Assembly: GCA_031253995.1 (NCBI GenBank)
Contig: JAIRVG010000066.1
Span: forward strand, 1 to 56,629
Direction of reading: 5' to 3'
DNA: 56,629 bases
DNA from: Paucimonas sp.
GTDB taxonomy: Bacteria; Pseudomonadota; Gammaproteobacteria; Pseudomonadales; Pseudomonadaceae
Positions 30,057-40,294 of this stretch are shown here, piece by piece. A model generated the notes under the pieces. The model worked only from the letters and a program-made list of their open reading frames with translations. It made no database searches and was not told the DNA's origin. Numbering within the stretch: the stretch's first letter is position 1; every line of letters starts with the position of its first letter. The translations under genes were made by a program, and so were the position numbers.

Positions 30057-30548
30057 ATGGAACCCGGAAACGCCCAACTGTCGATGACCGTCCTGATGAC
30101 CCCGGACATGGCCAACTTCTCCGGCAATGTCCACGGCGGCACCCTGCTGAAGTACCTCGATGAAGTCGCCTATGCCTGCGCCAGCCGCTATGCCGGGCGG
30201 TACGTGGTGACCTTGTCGGTGGACCAGGTGGTGTTCCGCGAGCCGGTGCATGTCGGCGAGCTGGTGACCTTCCTGGCGTCGGTCAACTACACCGGCAACA
30301 CCTCGATGGAGGTGGGAATCAAGGTAGTGACCGAGAACATCCGCGAGCGCTCGGTGCGGCACAGCAACAGTTGCTTCTTCACCATGGTGGCGGTGGACGA
30401 TGATCGCAAACCGGTGCCCGTGCCACCGCGCCAGCCGCAGACCAGCGAAGAGAAGCGCCGCTTCCTGCAGGGCAAGCAGCGGCGCTTGATCCGACAGGAG
30501 CTGGAGAAGCGGTATCAGGAATTGAAGACCGAGACGGACGCTGACTGA
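30057..30548 (+). CDS. Acyl-CoA thioesterase (hotdog fold, YciA/BFIT type)
   Basis: Hydrolyses acyl-CoA to free acid and CoA. The 163-residue protein has the hotdog signature NFSGNVHGGTLLKYLDEVAY (about 20-39), with the GG-x-LL-x-x-x-D/E pattern of acyl-CoA thioesterases, and the central helix DEVAYACASRYAG. A charged C-terminal tail (about 125-163) is predicted helical. Start at MEPGNAQLSM (30057); an in-frame ATG at 29886 would add unrelated sequence. Confidence 0.88.
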   Translation: MEPGNAQLSMTVLMTPDMANFSGNVHGGTLLKYLDEVAYACASRYAGRYVVTLSVDQVVFREPVHVGELVTFLASVNYTGNTSMEVGIKVVTENIRERSVRHSNSCFFTMVAVDDDRKPVPVPPRQPQTSEEKRRFLQGKQRRLIRQELEKRYQELKTETDAD

Positions 30549-30558
30549 CGAAATAAAT

Positions 30559-30599
30559 CACGACTCTCTGACCCTGTGGGAGCGGGTCAGAGAGTCGTG
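30559..30599. terminator. Perfect 16-bp hairpin between convergent genes
   Basis: CACGACTCTCTGACCC, a 9-base loop TGTGGGAGC (REP-like), and the exact complement. It lies between the thioesterase and pdxY stops, so it probably terminates both strands. No long T-tract is present. Confidence 0.65.
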
Positions 30600-30601
30600 C
30601 T

Positions 30602-31468
30602 TCAGATCCGCCGCGCCTCGAAGCGCACTCGCGGGTGCACGATCCGGTCCTGCGCCCGCACCACTTCCAGCTCATAGCTGCCACAGGCCTGGGTCTCCAG
30701 CAGTACCTCATGCACCGCCGCCGCGGTGAATTCGAACGCCGCCACCAACTCGTCCCCCAACAGCAACCGCGCCAGGAACACCCCGGCCGTCAGGTCGCCA
30801 ACCCCCACCGGCTGCCGCGGAAACGCCAGCAACGGCCGCTGCAGGTGCCAACTGCCCTCCGCTGTCACCAGCAACATCTCGAACTCGTCCGCCGCCTTGC
30901 CCGGATAGGCCAGGTGCTTCACCAGTACCGCCTTCGGCCCGCGCACCAGCAGCTCCCGCGCCATGCCGATGCAATCCTCCAGCGACTGCGCGCGACGCCC
31001 GGCAAAGCTGTCCAGCTCCAGCTGGTTCGGACACAGCACATCCGCCGCCGCCACCGCTTCTTCCAGCAGGAAATCGCTGACCTCGGCGGGCACGATGCAC
31101 CCCTTCTCCGGATGCCCCATCACCGGGTCGCACAGGTACAGCGCCCGCGGGTTGGCCTGCTTGATCCGCTGCACCACGCTCAGAATCGCCCGGCCCTGGG
31201 CGGCACTGCCCAGGTAGCCGGACAGAACTGCGTCGCAATTGCCCAACTCACCGATATTGCTAATCCCTTCCACCAACGCGGGAATTTGCGCCGGCGCAAG
31301 CACTTCGCCAGTCCACTGGCCATACTGAGTGTGATTGGAGAATTGCACGGTATTGAGGGGCCAGACGTTCACCCCGACCCGCTGCATGGGAAACACCGCG
31401 GCGCTGTTGCCAGCATGGCCAAACACGACGTGAGACTGGATCGCAAGCAGGTGCGGGGTGCGTTTCAT
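30602..31468 (-). CDS. pdxY: Pyridoxal kinase
   Basis: Phosphorylates pyridoxal to PLP in the salvage pathway. The 288-residue PfkB/ribokinase-like protein shows LLAIQSHVVFGHAGNSAAVFPMQ at the N-terminus (shown in part: SHVVFGHAGNSAAVF), LCDPVMGH and the anion-hole GVGDLTAGVFLA, in which the second residue of the usual GTGD is Val. Start set at MKRTPHLL (31468). Length and motifs match PdxY rather than PdxK or ThiD. Confidence 0.93.
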   Translation of the reverse strand: MKRTPHLLAIQSHVVFGHAGNSAAVFPMQRVGVNVWPLNTVQFSNHTQYGQWTGEVLAPAQIPALVEGISNIGELGNCDAVLSGYLGSAAQGRAILSVVQRIKQANPRALYLCDPVMGHPEKGCIVPAEVSDFLLEEAVAAADVLCPNQLELDSFAGRRAQSLEDCIGMARELLVRGPKAVLVKHLAYPGKAADEFEMLLVTAEGSWHLQRPLLAFPRQPVGVGDLTAGVFLARLLLGDELVAAFEFTAAAVHEVLLETQACGSYELEVVRAQDRIVHPRVRFEARRI

Positions 31469-31584
31469 GCGGGACGTCCAAACCAATGAATGACAAACAA
31501 GGGGCGCAGTATGGCGCCAAACGCCACCTGTACGACAGACCGTGGTGGCAGTTAAGCTGGCACACCTCGTTGGAGCATGTGTAG

Positions 31585-31977
31585 ATGGTTACCCTCGAAA
31601 ACATCCTGGTGTTGATGGTCCTGGCCACGGCGGCAGCCTGGCTGTGGCACAACCATGGATTGCGGGAAAAGGCGCTGGAGCAGGTCAAGCAGCATTGCGC
31701 CAAGCTCGACCTCGAACTGCTCGACGGCGCCGTCGCGCTGAAGAAGATCGCTTTCGTCCGCGACGCCAACGGCCGCAAGCGCCTTGCGCGGATCTACAAC
31801 TTCGAGTTCACCGTGACCGGCGAGCAGCGTCACCCCGGCACCGTCACCCAGTTCGGCGCCCACAGCGTGCAGATCGAGCTGGCACCCTACCCGTTCGAGA
31901 TCAAGCCGCCAGTGCACGGCGACAACGTCATCGAAATGAAGCAGTGGCGCCAGGAACACAATCGCTGGCGTCAGTGA
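31585..31977 (+). CDS. DUF3301 membrane-anchored protein
   Basis: Small protein of 130 residues with one N-terminal membrane helix (ENILVLMVLATAAAWLW) and a soluble domain with RLARIYNFEFTVTGEQRHPG, typical of DUF3301. Start at 31585 after GGAG. Its 3' end overlaps the convergent GTPase gene by 7 bases. Function unknown; the family is widespread in gammaproteobacteria. Confidence 0.85.
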   Translation: MVTLENILVLMVLATAAAWLWHNHGLREKALEQVKQHCAKLDLELLDGAVALKKIAFVRDANGRKRLARIYNFEFTVTGEQRHPGTVTQFGAHSVQIELAPYPFEIKPPVHGDNVIEMKQWRQEHNRWRQ

Positions 31978-32948
31978 TCCACAGGCAGGCGGCAGTCGAG
32001 CATTCCCTGCTCCAGGGCCGCATGATCCTGGGGGCCGGCGAAGATCAGCTCGATCCGCGAATCCCTGCGCCAGGCGCTTTCCTCCCAGGCCAACGGCTGT
32101 CCGGCCAGCACATTGGCTGAACGCCAGCCCTGCTCACCGTGAACCACCATCTTCGCCCGTCGCCATTCCAGCCTGTGGATAAACACCTGCAGCCGTGCAA
32201 GGTCGAGACGTTGCCGTGGATGAAAGCGCCAGCCGATGCTCCAGCCGTCGGCCGCCTGTTGATAACTGCACAGGGGCCGGGTCGGGTCTGTCCACAGCGG
32301 CGTGACCGGGGCTTTTCCATCCGGGATAACGTTATCCACAGGCGCTGGGTCCATGATTTCCACGTCTGCCTTGGGCAGATCGGCCAGGTCGAGACCGCCG
32401 TGATCCACCCAACGCAGCGCCACCGCCGGCAATCGAGCGCTTATCCACAGGCGCTTTTCTTCATCCACAGCACCCGCCTTGTTCATAACCAGCAGCCCGG
32501 CAGTGGCCAAGGCCTGGGCCTGCGCCTCCGGCAACGCCGCCCCGCTCGCCAGCGCCTGGGCGTCGAGTACCAGCACCGCCGGCTGCACCGCCAGCACGCC
32601 ACGCCACGGCGGCAGCTGTAGCTGCGCCAGCAACTGGGCCGGGTGACCGAGACCGGACGGCTCGATGAACAGCCGGTCCGGCCGCGCCTTGCGCAACAAG
32701 CGCCCCAACCCCACCTGGAATGGCGCGCCATTTACACAGCACAGGCAACCGCCCGCCACCTCGCCCATGCTCACGCCGTCGTCGTCGGTGCTGAGCAGCG
32801 CGGCGTCGAGGCCGATCTGGCCGAATTCGTTGATCAGCACGGCCCAGCGCTCATGGGCCGGGCGCTGGCCGAGCAGGTGGCGGATCAGGCTGGTCTTGCC
32901 CGCCCCCAGCGGGCCGGCAATCAGGTGAGTCGGAATGTTCTGAAGCAT
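31971..32948 (-). CDS. COG0523 (CobW/P47K) GTPase, second copy of the zinc block
   Basis: Predicted metal-chaperone GTPase of 325 residues. It has the P-loop GPLGAGKTSLI (about 12-22), the metal-binding GCLCC (CxCC) near residue 68 and an EPSGLGHP G3-like segment; MNKAG takes the place of NKxD. The C-terminal CobW domain (WSIGWRFHPRQRLDLARL) is present. It is the third gene after zigA and the DUF1826 gene on the same strand, 44 bases downstream, so likely in a zinc-starvation operon. Three exact TTATCCACA-type 9-mers lie in it. Confidence 0.85.
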   Translation of the reverse strand: MLQNIPTHLIAGPLGAGKTSLIRHLLGQRPAHERWAVLINEFGQIGLDAALLSTDDDGVSMGEVAGGCLCCVNGAPFQVGLGRLLRKARPDRLFIEPSGLGHPAQLLAQLQLPPWRGVLAVQPAVLVLDAQALASGAALPEAQAQALATAGLLVMNKAGAVDEEKRLWISARLPAVALRWVDHGGLDLADLPKADVEIMDPAPVDNVIPDGKAPVTPLWTDPTRPLCSYQQAADGWSIGWRFHPRQRLDLARLQVFIHRLEWRRAKMVVHGEQGWRSANVLAGQPLAWEESAWRRDSRIELIFAGPQDHAALEQGMLDCRLPVDH

Positions 32949-32992
32949 AAGTGGACCGTTCCCACGGAAATCTTCGCCACTATGCTCCGGAC

Positions 32993-33627
32993 TCAGGCCA
33001 GCCAGTCAAGGGTCAGGATCAGCCGGCGATTGCCTTTATCCACAGACGGCGAGCGATGCACCAGTCCGCTGCCTTCGTTGCCCAGCCATTTCTCGCCCTT
33101 GAGCAAAGCCACGTCGCCACAGGCCAGTTGGCGGATATGCACAGGGTCGACTTCCGCCTGGGCCAGGCGCCGCCGATCGACCGCGCCTTCCTCCAGCCAC
33201 TCGCTGGCAGGCCCCGCGTAGGTGCTGATCAGGCGCAGCGGCACATGGTCGACGTGGAAGCGCGGGCACATGGCGCTGTCCAGCACCCGCAGGCGCAGAC
33301 CGACACGGCGCGCATCGAGCAGGCAGGCGTAGGCGCCCACCAGCCAGCCGAGGTCGGCGATGAAGCCTTCATAGCCGGCGAGATCGGCGTAGGCGCTGGC
33401 GATCCCGTCGAGCGGCGGCACCTCGCCGTCCTGGCCAATCTCCAGGGTGAGCGAATCGGCCAGCGGCTCGTTCAGTGACAGCAACAGGCGGGCGAAGTCC
33501 TCGATATGCGCGGGCAGGCGACGCTGCCAGACCGCCAGGTTGACCCCATCCTGCAGGGCTTCGGTGAGCACGTCGGGGGTTTCTCCGAACGCCTGGCGCA
33601 CCGGCACCAGGGCTTCAGCCAGCAGCA

Positions 33628-33628
<1 letters not shown>
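32993..33628 (-). CDS. DUF1826 protein of the zigA operon
   Basis: Protein of 211 residues with the DUF1826 core CPRFHVDHVPLRLISTYAGP (about 120-139) and a late HRSPSV segment. The HxDH-like and later His resemble metal-oxygenase ligands, but this is only inference. Its start overlaps the zigA stop by one base (TGATG), and the second COG0523 gene follows. The gene accompanies zigA in other pseudomonads, which suggests a role under zinc limitation. Confidence 0.85.
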
Positions 33629-34839
<1,211 letters not shown>

Positions 34840-34894
34840 GGCGCAGTTCCTCATCAGGGCGGCAAAGTGCATTCGAGCGATGCTTGGTGCGAAT

Positions 34895-34907
34895 GTTATA
34901 TTATAAC
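34895..34907. promoter_or_regulatory. Zur box between zigA and the secreted-protein gene
   Basis: GTTATA-T-TATAAC, a perfect palindrome within AATGTTATATTATAACGAT. It matches the 7-1-7 Zur operator of gammaproteobacteria and lies in the divergent gap, so it can control both directions. Not tested here against a profile. Confidence 0.85.
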
Positions 34908-34964
34908 GATGCAATTTAGCCAACCGCCCGTCCGCGTCGTTGCGGCGACGGTGAAAGGATCTTC

Positions 34965-35348
34965 ATGAAGTCATTACAGCCCCTGCTGTGGATAACCCTG
35001 CTTTGCGCGGTCGGCAGCGCCCAGGCGGCGGTACCGAACGTCGAGCTTGCCAACTGCACCCGCAGCGCCAACCTGCTGGCCTGTACCGATCGCCAAGGCA
35101 GCTACTACAGCGTGCAGACCCAAGGCTCGACCATCTACGTGCGCGGCTACGACGCGCCGAGCCAACGACGCTGGGCACAGACCAGCAGCCGCTACGGCCA
35201 GTTGACCTTCCACACCGGCCTGGCCAGCGATGGCGAAGCCTGGGTCGGCTACAGCCGCCGGGTGGGCTGGACCACCCTGAACCGTATCTCCAGTTCCAGC
35301 AGCCAGCGGTTCAGCCTGCGCTGCAGCCGCCTGACCGGTTGCGATTGA
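34965..35348 (+). CDS. Small secreted Cys-containing protein, divergent from zigA
   Basis: Protein of 127 residues that I do not recognise. A clear signal peptide (MKSLQPLLWITLLCAVGSAQA) precedes a mature part of about 105 residues with two cysteine pairs (CTRSANLLAC and CSRLTGC) that could form disulfides in the periplasm, and many Ser, Tyr and Arg. It shares the Zur box with zigA and is followed by a second Zur box and folE2. Placement suggests zinc-regulated expression; there is no His-rich zinc-binding motif. An exact DnaA-box 9-mer lies at 34987. Confidence 0.7.
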   Translation: MKSLQPLLWITLLCAVGSAQAAVPNVELANCTRSANLLACTDRQGSYYSVQTQGSTIYVRGYDAPSQRRWAQTSSRYGQLTFHTGLASDGEAWVGYSRRVGWTTLNRISSSSSQRFSLRCSRLTGCD

Positions 35349-35378
35349 GGCGGTGGAAAAAGTGCTGGCAATAGCATT

Positions 35379-35391
35379 GTTATAATGTAAC
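35379..35391 (+). promoter_or_regulatory. Zur box upstream of folE2
   Basis: GTTATA-A-TGTAAC, one mismatch from perfect symmetry, 20 bases before the folE2 start. This is a typical repressor position over a promoter. Confidence 0.8.
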
Positions 35392-35411
35392 GTATCGCGA
35401 ACTTCTACTCG

Positions 35412-36311
35412 ATGGTTCGCAACATGACCGCCCTGACCCTTCCCGATATCGCCGCCCAGGCCAGCGGACAATCCCTGCCGCTGGACTGGGTCGGCATGTG
35501 TGGCATCGCCCTGCCGATCCGCCTCGACCAGCACACCTTGCACGCCACTGCCGACGCCGGCGTAGACCTGAGCGACGGCACCTCCCGCGGCATCCATATG
35601 TCGCGCCTGTACCTGGCACTGGCGGCGTTCAAGGATGAGCCGCTGTCGGTGCCCCTGATCCGCCGCGTGCTCGGCCAGTTCCTCGACAGCCATCAAGGAC
35701 TGTCCACCTGCGCCCACCTCACCCTGCGCTTCGACGTCCTTCTGGAACGACCAGCCCTGGTCAGCTCGGAGTCCGGCTTCAAACGCTATCCGCTGGTCCT
35801 CGAAGCCAGGCTCTCCGACGAAGTGTTCCACGTGGAACTATTGGCGGACGTGGTCTATTCCTCCACATGTCCCTGCTCCGCCGCCCTCGCCAGGCAATTG
35901 ATCCAGCAGCAGTTTCTGACCGACTTCGGCAATCGCGGCCTGTCCCACGAAGACGTCCTGAGCTGGCTGGGCAGCGCGCAAGGCATCGTCGCCACCCCTC
36001 ACAGCCAGCGCAGCACCGCAAAACTGCGCATACGCTTACAGAAGGGCTGCAACGAGCTACCGATCCTGGAGCTGATCGACCGGGCCGAGGCCGCCTTGGG
36101 CACCGCCGTGCAGACGGCGGTAAAGCGCGCCGACGAACAGGCGTTCGCCCTGGCCAACGGACAGAACCTGATGTTCTGCGAAGACGCCGCACGGCGCCTG
36201 AACCTGGCAGTACGACATTTGCCTTCGGTGGCTGGCTTTCAACTGCGCGTGGAACACGCGGAGAGCCTGCACGCCCACGATGCTGTCGCCCAAAGCCAGT
36301 GGAACTGGTAA
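35412..36311 (+). CDS. folE2: GTP cyclohydrolase I type B (zinc-independent)
   Basis: First enzyme of folate biosynthesis, GTP to dihydroneopterin triphosphate. The type IB enzyme works with metals other than zinc and is made when zinc is scarce. The 299-residue protein shows LPDIAAQASGQSLPLDWVGM, the strictly conserved Cys in VYSSTCPCSAA and the late FCEDAARRL segment. An internal ATG at 35424 (MTALTLPDI) is an equally good start; neither has a strong ribosome site. It precedes the gamma carbonic anhydrase by 18 bases. Confidence 0.93.
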   Translation: MVRNMTALTLPDIAAQASGQSLPLDWVGMCGIALPIRLDQHTLHATADAGVDLSDGTSRGIHMSRLYLALAAFKDEPLSVPLIRRVLGQFLDSHQGLSTCAHLTLRFDVLLERPALVSSESGFKRYPLVLEARLSDEVFHVELLADVVYSSTCPCSAALARQLIQQQFLTDFGNRGLSHEDVLSWLGSAQGIVATPHSQRSTAKLRIRLQKGCNELPILELIDRAEAALGTAVQTAVKRADEQAFALANGQNLMFCEDAARRLNLAVRHLPSVAGFQLRVEHAESLHAHDAVAQSQWNW

Positions 36312-36329
36312 CCGAACGGAGATGCTTCG

Positions 36330-36890
36330 ATGATCCGCAAGAACCCGACCGGCGACCTGCCGGTAATTGCCGAGTCCGCGTACGTGGACCACACCGCCAT
36401 CATCTGCGGCAAGGTGGTGATTGGAGAGAATGTGTTCGTCGGTCCCTACGCGGTGATCCGCGCCGACGAAGTGGATGAGAGCGGCTCGATGCAGCCGATC
36501 ACCATCGGCTGCAACTCGAATATCCAGGACGGCGTGGTGATCCACTCCAAGTCCGGGGCCGCGGTGACCATCGGCGAGTTCAGCTCCATCGCCCACCGCT
36601 CCATCGTCCATGGGCCGTGCACCGTGGGTAACCGGGTGTTCATCGGTTTCAACAGCGTGCTGTTCAACTGCGTGGTCGGCGACGGTAGCGTGGTGCGGCA
36701 CAACTCGGTGGTGGATGGCCGCGACCTGCCGGAGAATTTCTACGTACCCTCCACCACCCGCATCGGCCCGGCCACCGACCTGGCGCAGTTCCCACCGGTG
36801 AGCGTCAGCGCCTCGGAGTTCTCCGAAGACGTTGCCCATACCAATATCGATCTGGTGAAGGGCTACAAGGCACTGCAGAACGAGTTCTAG
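36330..36890 (+). CDS. Gamma-class carbonic anhydrase-like protein
   Basis: Left-handed beta-helix protein of 186 residues with hexapeptide repeats (IICGKVVIGENVFVGPYAVI, ITIGCNSNIQDG). Candidate metal-binding histidines are in VVIHS, IAHRSIVHG. Gamma anhydrases can use iron or cobalt, so this gene behind the Zur-controlled folE2 may replace zinc-dependent anhydrases under starvation. Its stop codon overlaps that of the convergent DUF3617 gene (CTAG). Confidence 0.88.
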   Translation: MIRKNPTGDLPVIAESAYVDHTAIICGKVVIGENVFVGPYAVIRADEVDESGSMQPITIGCNSNIQDGVVIHSKSGAAVTIGEFSSIAHRSIVHGPCTVGNRVFIGFNSVLFNCVVGDGSVVRHNSVVDGRDLPENFYVPSTTRIGPATDLAQFPPVSVSASEFSEDVAHTNIDLVKGYKALQNEF

Positions 36891-37414
36891 CTGCGCGGCT
36901 TCACCGTGCCGCAGTCGCTGCCCAGCCATACCGCCCGGGTGTTCATACTGCCCTGCTGTTGAACACCACTGGCATTGAAGGTGCCTTGTACCGTGGTGGT
37001 GAACTCACGGTCACTGAGGAACTGCGCCTGACCGGTGCCCTGGGCTTTCGGGCAGCTGAACTCGAACTTCCAGGTCTTGCCGCTCCGGTCGGTGATGCGC
37101 TGGGTGCAGCCCGACTGTGGATCCTGCAGCGGGATGTCATCAGTCTTCACCTGCTCCGGAGTCAGGCAGGAACGCACGCCCTTGCCGGCGACCGTGATGC
37201 CCTGCTTGGCCAATACCCCTTCCATCATCGCCCGCTGCTCGGGCGGCAGGTTCTTCAGCTGGCCGAGCATGAACTCCATGTCGGGCAGCGGCTTGCCATC
37301 GACCTGCATGTTGCTGGTGGTCAGTTCCCACAACCCTGGTTGCAGCATCTGCGCCTGGACCAGGGGACTCGACAGGCCAACCAGCAGCGCCAGCGCCGAC
37401 ACGCGAATGTTCAT
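36887..37414 (-). CDS. DUF3617 periplasmic protein
   Basis: Protein of 175 residues with a signal peptide (MNIRVSALALLVGLSSPLVQAQ) and the DUF3617 pattern LQPGLWELTTSNMQ followed by a cysteine at RSCLTPEQ and one at FSCPKAQ. Start at 37414 behind AGGAGT; the frame is open far upstream through the cls gene but that part is a shadow. Function unknown. Confidence 0.85.
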   Translation of the reverse strand: MNIRVSALALLVGLSSPLVQAQMLQPGLWELTTSNMQVDGKPLPDMEFMLGQLKNLPPEQRAMMEGVLAKQGITVAGKGVRSCLTPEQVKTDDIPLQDPQSGCTQRITDRSGKTWKFEFSCPKAQGTGQAQFLSDREFTTTVQGTFNASGVQQQGSMNTRAVWLGSDCGTVKPRS

Positions 37415-37543
37415 CTTGTAACTCCTGAAATTTCCGGCCCTGTGCCGGACAGTTGCTTGGACTTCTAAAAGCCCTTCGGGTTGCAAGACCAGTCGGGATC
37501 GTGGTCTGTTAGAGGCTCGATTGGCGACTCGCACGGGATGGTC

Positions 37544-38983
37544 ATGGATTACCACAGCGTCCAGTTCTTCGGGTACCTCATCGCTGCGACCCATTTCATC
37601 GGTGCACTCGCCGCCGTGCACGCGGTACTCACCGTGCGCACCGCCCAAGGCTCCATCGCCTGGGCCCTGTCGCTGCTGTTCATGCCCTACCTGACCCTGA
37701 TCCCCTACCTGATCTTCGGCAGCCGCACCTTCGACGCCTACATCCACGCACGCCGCCAGGCCAACCAGGAAATGCACGTGGCCATGGCCGACCTGAACTG
37801 GCGCCCCTGGGTCGAGGAAGCCCTGGCCGCCAGCAACTCGCCCGCCTATGCCGGGCTGCGTGCGCTGTCCAAGCTCGGACGCATGCCCTGCCTGGCGAAC
37901 AACCGGGTACGCCTGCTGGTCGATGGCCAGGCGACCTTCGAAGCGATCTTCCACGCTATCGAGCAGGCGCGGGACACGGTGCTGGTGCAGTTCTTCATCA
38001 TCCATGACGACCAGCTCGGCCGGCGCCTGCATGCCCTGCTGCTGAAGAAGGCGGCCGAGGGGGTGAAGATCTACGTGCTCTACGACCGCGTCGGCAGTCA
38101 TGCACTGCCCGCCCGCTACAGCCAGACCCTGCGCGACAGTGGCGTGGAGGTTCGCGCCTTCGCCACCCGGCGCGGCTGGTTCAACCGCTTCCAGGTCAAC
38201 TTCCGCAATCACCGCAAGATCGTCGTGGTGGATGGGCTCCAGGGTTTCCTCGGCGGGCACAACGTTGGCGACGAATACCTGGGAGAGAGTCCACGGCTGT
38301 CGCCCTGGCGCGATACTCACGTGCAGGTCACCGGCCCGGTGCTGGCGTGCCTGCAGGAATCCTTCGCCGAGGATTGGTACTGGGCGGCGCGCAAGCTGCC
38401 ACCGCTGATCCTCCCGGAAACCTATCCGGAGAACGGCCTGCTCTGTCAGGTCCTCGCCAGCGGCCCGGCCGATCCTCAGGAAACCTGTTCGCTGTTCTTC
38501 GTCGATGCCATCCAGGCCGCCCAGCACCGGGTGTGGATCACCAGCCCGTATTTCATCCCCGACGAGGCCGTGTTCGCCTCGCTGCGCCTGGCGGTCATGC
38601 GCGGGGTGGACGTGCGCATCCTGATCCCGTCACGCCCGGACCATCGCGTGGTCTACGCCGCCTCCAGCCTGTTCGCCTTCGAGGCGGTGCGCGCCGGCGT
38701 GCGCATGTTCCGCTACCAGCCCGGCTTCCTGCACCAGAAGGTGATGCTGGTGGACGATGATGTCGCCGCCATCGGCAGTGCCAACCTGGACAACCGTTCG
38801 TTGCGCCTGAACTTCGAAATCACCCTGGTGACCATCGACCCAGGCTTCGCCGCCACGGTGGAAACCATGCTGGTCAACGACTTCGAGCAAGCCCGGGAAA
38901 TCACCCCGGAAGACAGCCGCGACACGCATCGCCTGCAACAACTGGGGATGCGTATCGCGCGGTTGATCTCGCCGATCCTGTGA
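37544..38983 (+). CDS. cls: Cardiolipin synthase
   Basis: Joins two phosphatidylglycerol molecules into cardiolipin at the inner membrane. The 479-residue protein has two N-terminal membrane helices (FFGYLIAATHFIGAL; ALSLLFMPYLTLIPYLIF) and two phospholipase-D motifs: NHRKIVVVDG with GGHN, and HQKVMLVDD with GSANLDNRS. Start set at MDYHSVQFFGY (37544). Its stop directly abuts the convergent cfa stop. Confidence 0.94.
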   Translation: MDYHSVQFFGYLIAATHFIGALAAVHAVLTVRTAQGSIAWALSLLFMPYLTLIPYLIFGSRTFDAYIHARRQANQEMHVAMADLNWRPWVEEALAASNSPAYAGLRALSKLGRMPCLANNRVRLLVDGQATFEAIFHAIEQARDTVLVQFFIIHDDQLGRRLHALLLKKAAEGVKIYVLYDRVGSHALPARYSQTLRDSGVEVRAFATRRGWFNRFQVNFRNHRKIVVVDGLQGFLGGHNVGDEYLGESPRLSPWRDTHVQVTGPVLACLQESFAEDWYWAARKLPPLILPETYPENGLLCQVLASGPADPQETCSLFFVDAIQAAQHRVWITSPYFIPDEAVFASLRLAVMRGVDVRILIPSRPDHRVVYAASSLFAFEAVRAGVRMFRYQPGFLHQKVMLVDDDVAAIGSANLDNRSLRLNFEITLVTIDPGFAATVETMLVNDFEQAREITPEDSRDTHRLQQLGMRIARLISPIL

Positions 38984-40168
38984 TCAGCGATAGAGGTCCT
39001 CGCGGGTCAGCGGCAGGTCGTGGCTGCCATCGGCGCGGGGTTTGACCGCGAGGATCTGGTGCAGGTTGATCCAGCCGCGGGAGAAGGCATAGGAGCAGCC
39101 GGCCAGGTACAGGCGCCAGATGCGCAGGGCCTTTTCCGGGACCATGCTGGCGGCCTCGGCGAGACGGGATTCGAGATTGTCGCTCCAGAACTTCAGCGTG
39201 CGCGCGTAGTGCAGGCGCAGGCTTTCCACGTCCACCACCTCCAGCCCCGCCTCGCTGATAGCAGCGCTGATCATCGTCATATGTGGCAGCTCGCCATGGG
39301 GAAAGACATAGCGCTCGATGAAGTTGCCGGCACCACGGCCGACCGGGCGGCCATCGGTGTGCTTGGCGGTGATGCCGTGGTTCATCACCAGGCCGCCTTC
39401 ACGCACCGCGCCGAACAGGCGCTGGGCATAGAGTTCGAGGTTGGCGTGGCCGACATGCTCGAACATGCCGACACTGACCACCTTGTCGAAACGGCCGTCC
39501 TGCGGCAGGTCGCGGTAGTCGAGGATCTGCAGCTCGACCTGCTTCTTCAGGCCTTGCGCTGCAACCCGCTCGCGACCGAGGGCCAGTTGCTCCTTGCTCA
39601 GGGTGATGCCGAAGACCCTGGCCCCGTACTCCCGCGCGGCAAACCGCGCCAGCCCGCCCCAGCCGCAGCCGACATCCAGCAGGTAGTCGCCCTTCTGCAG
39701 GCGCAGCTTGCGGCACAGGTGGTCGAACTTGTTCTGCTGGGCCTGGTCGAGGCTGTCGTCTGCAGTCTTGAAGTAGCCGCAGGAGTAGGCCATGTCGCGA
39801 TCCAGCCACAGCTGGTAGAACGCGTTCGACAGGTCGTAGTGGTAGGAAATCGCCGCCGCGTCGGTGGCCTTGTCGTGCTGGCTGCGTACCGGCAGCACGT
39901 CTTCTTCGTCCTTGAGCAGGGCTTCGCTCAATTCATCGCAGATGCGGATGACCTCGCTCATGGTGCCTTCCAGGTCCAGCTTGCCCTCGACGAACGCCGA
40001 GCCCAGCTCGTCCAGCCCCGGATGGGTCAGCTGGCTGATCATGCTCGGGTCCTTGATCATGATGGTGACCTGGGGCTGCGGGCCCAGATCGAACTCATGG
40101 CCGTCCCACAGACGCAGACGGAGCGGAAGGTGCAGGCTTTGTAAAACAGGTGGAAGTTGCACGAGCAT
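38984..40168 (-). CDS. cfa: Cyclopropane-fatty-acid-phospholipid synthase
   Basis: Adds a methylene group from S-adenosylmethionine across the double bond of membrane lipids, mainly in stationary phase or under stress. The 394-residue protein has the SAM motif LLDVGCGWGGLARFAA and the CFA-specific AISYHYDLSNAFYQLWLD and CGYFKTADDSLDQAQ segments. Start at MLVQLPPVL (40168) after GGGGAGG. In P. putida the corresponding gene (cfaB) depends on RpoS. Confidence 0.94.
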   Translation of the reverse strand: MLVQLPPVLQSLHLPLRLRLWDGHEFDLGPQPQVTIMIKDPSMISQLTHPGLDELGSAFVEGKLDLEGTMSEVIRICDELSEALLKDEEDVLPVRSQHDKATDAAAISYHYDLSNAFYQLWLDRDMAYSCGYFKTADDSLDQAQQNKFDHLCRKLRLQKGDYLLDVGCGWGGLARFAAREYGARVFGITLSKEQLALGRERVAAQGLKKQVELQILDYRDLPQDGRFDKVVSVGMFEHVGHANLELYAQRLFGAVREGGLVMNHGITAKHTDGRPVGRGAGNFIERYVFPHGELPHMTMISAAISEAGLEVVDVESLRLHYARTLKFWSDNLESRLAEAASMVPEKALRIWRLYLAGCSYAFSRGWINLHQILAVKPRADGSHDLPLTREDLYR

Positions 40169-40294
40169 GAACTGAGCCTCCCCATTTATACATACGGACG
40201 TCACCGAAACAGGGTAGTTCATAAGTGCCATCTGTCCGGCTATGAAGACGATAGTCGAACGCTATAAGGGCAATTGCACAAGAACGGAACTCGA

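Noticed and set aside
36887..38527. A 546-codon minus-strand frame covering DUF3617 and most of cls
   Set aside because: Only the last 175 residues, with their own signal peptide and ribosome site, look like protein. The rest mirrors the cls gene and is a shadow of high-GC coding sequence.
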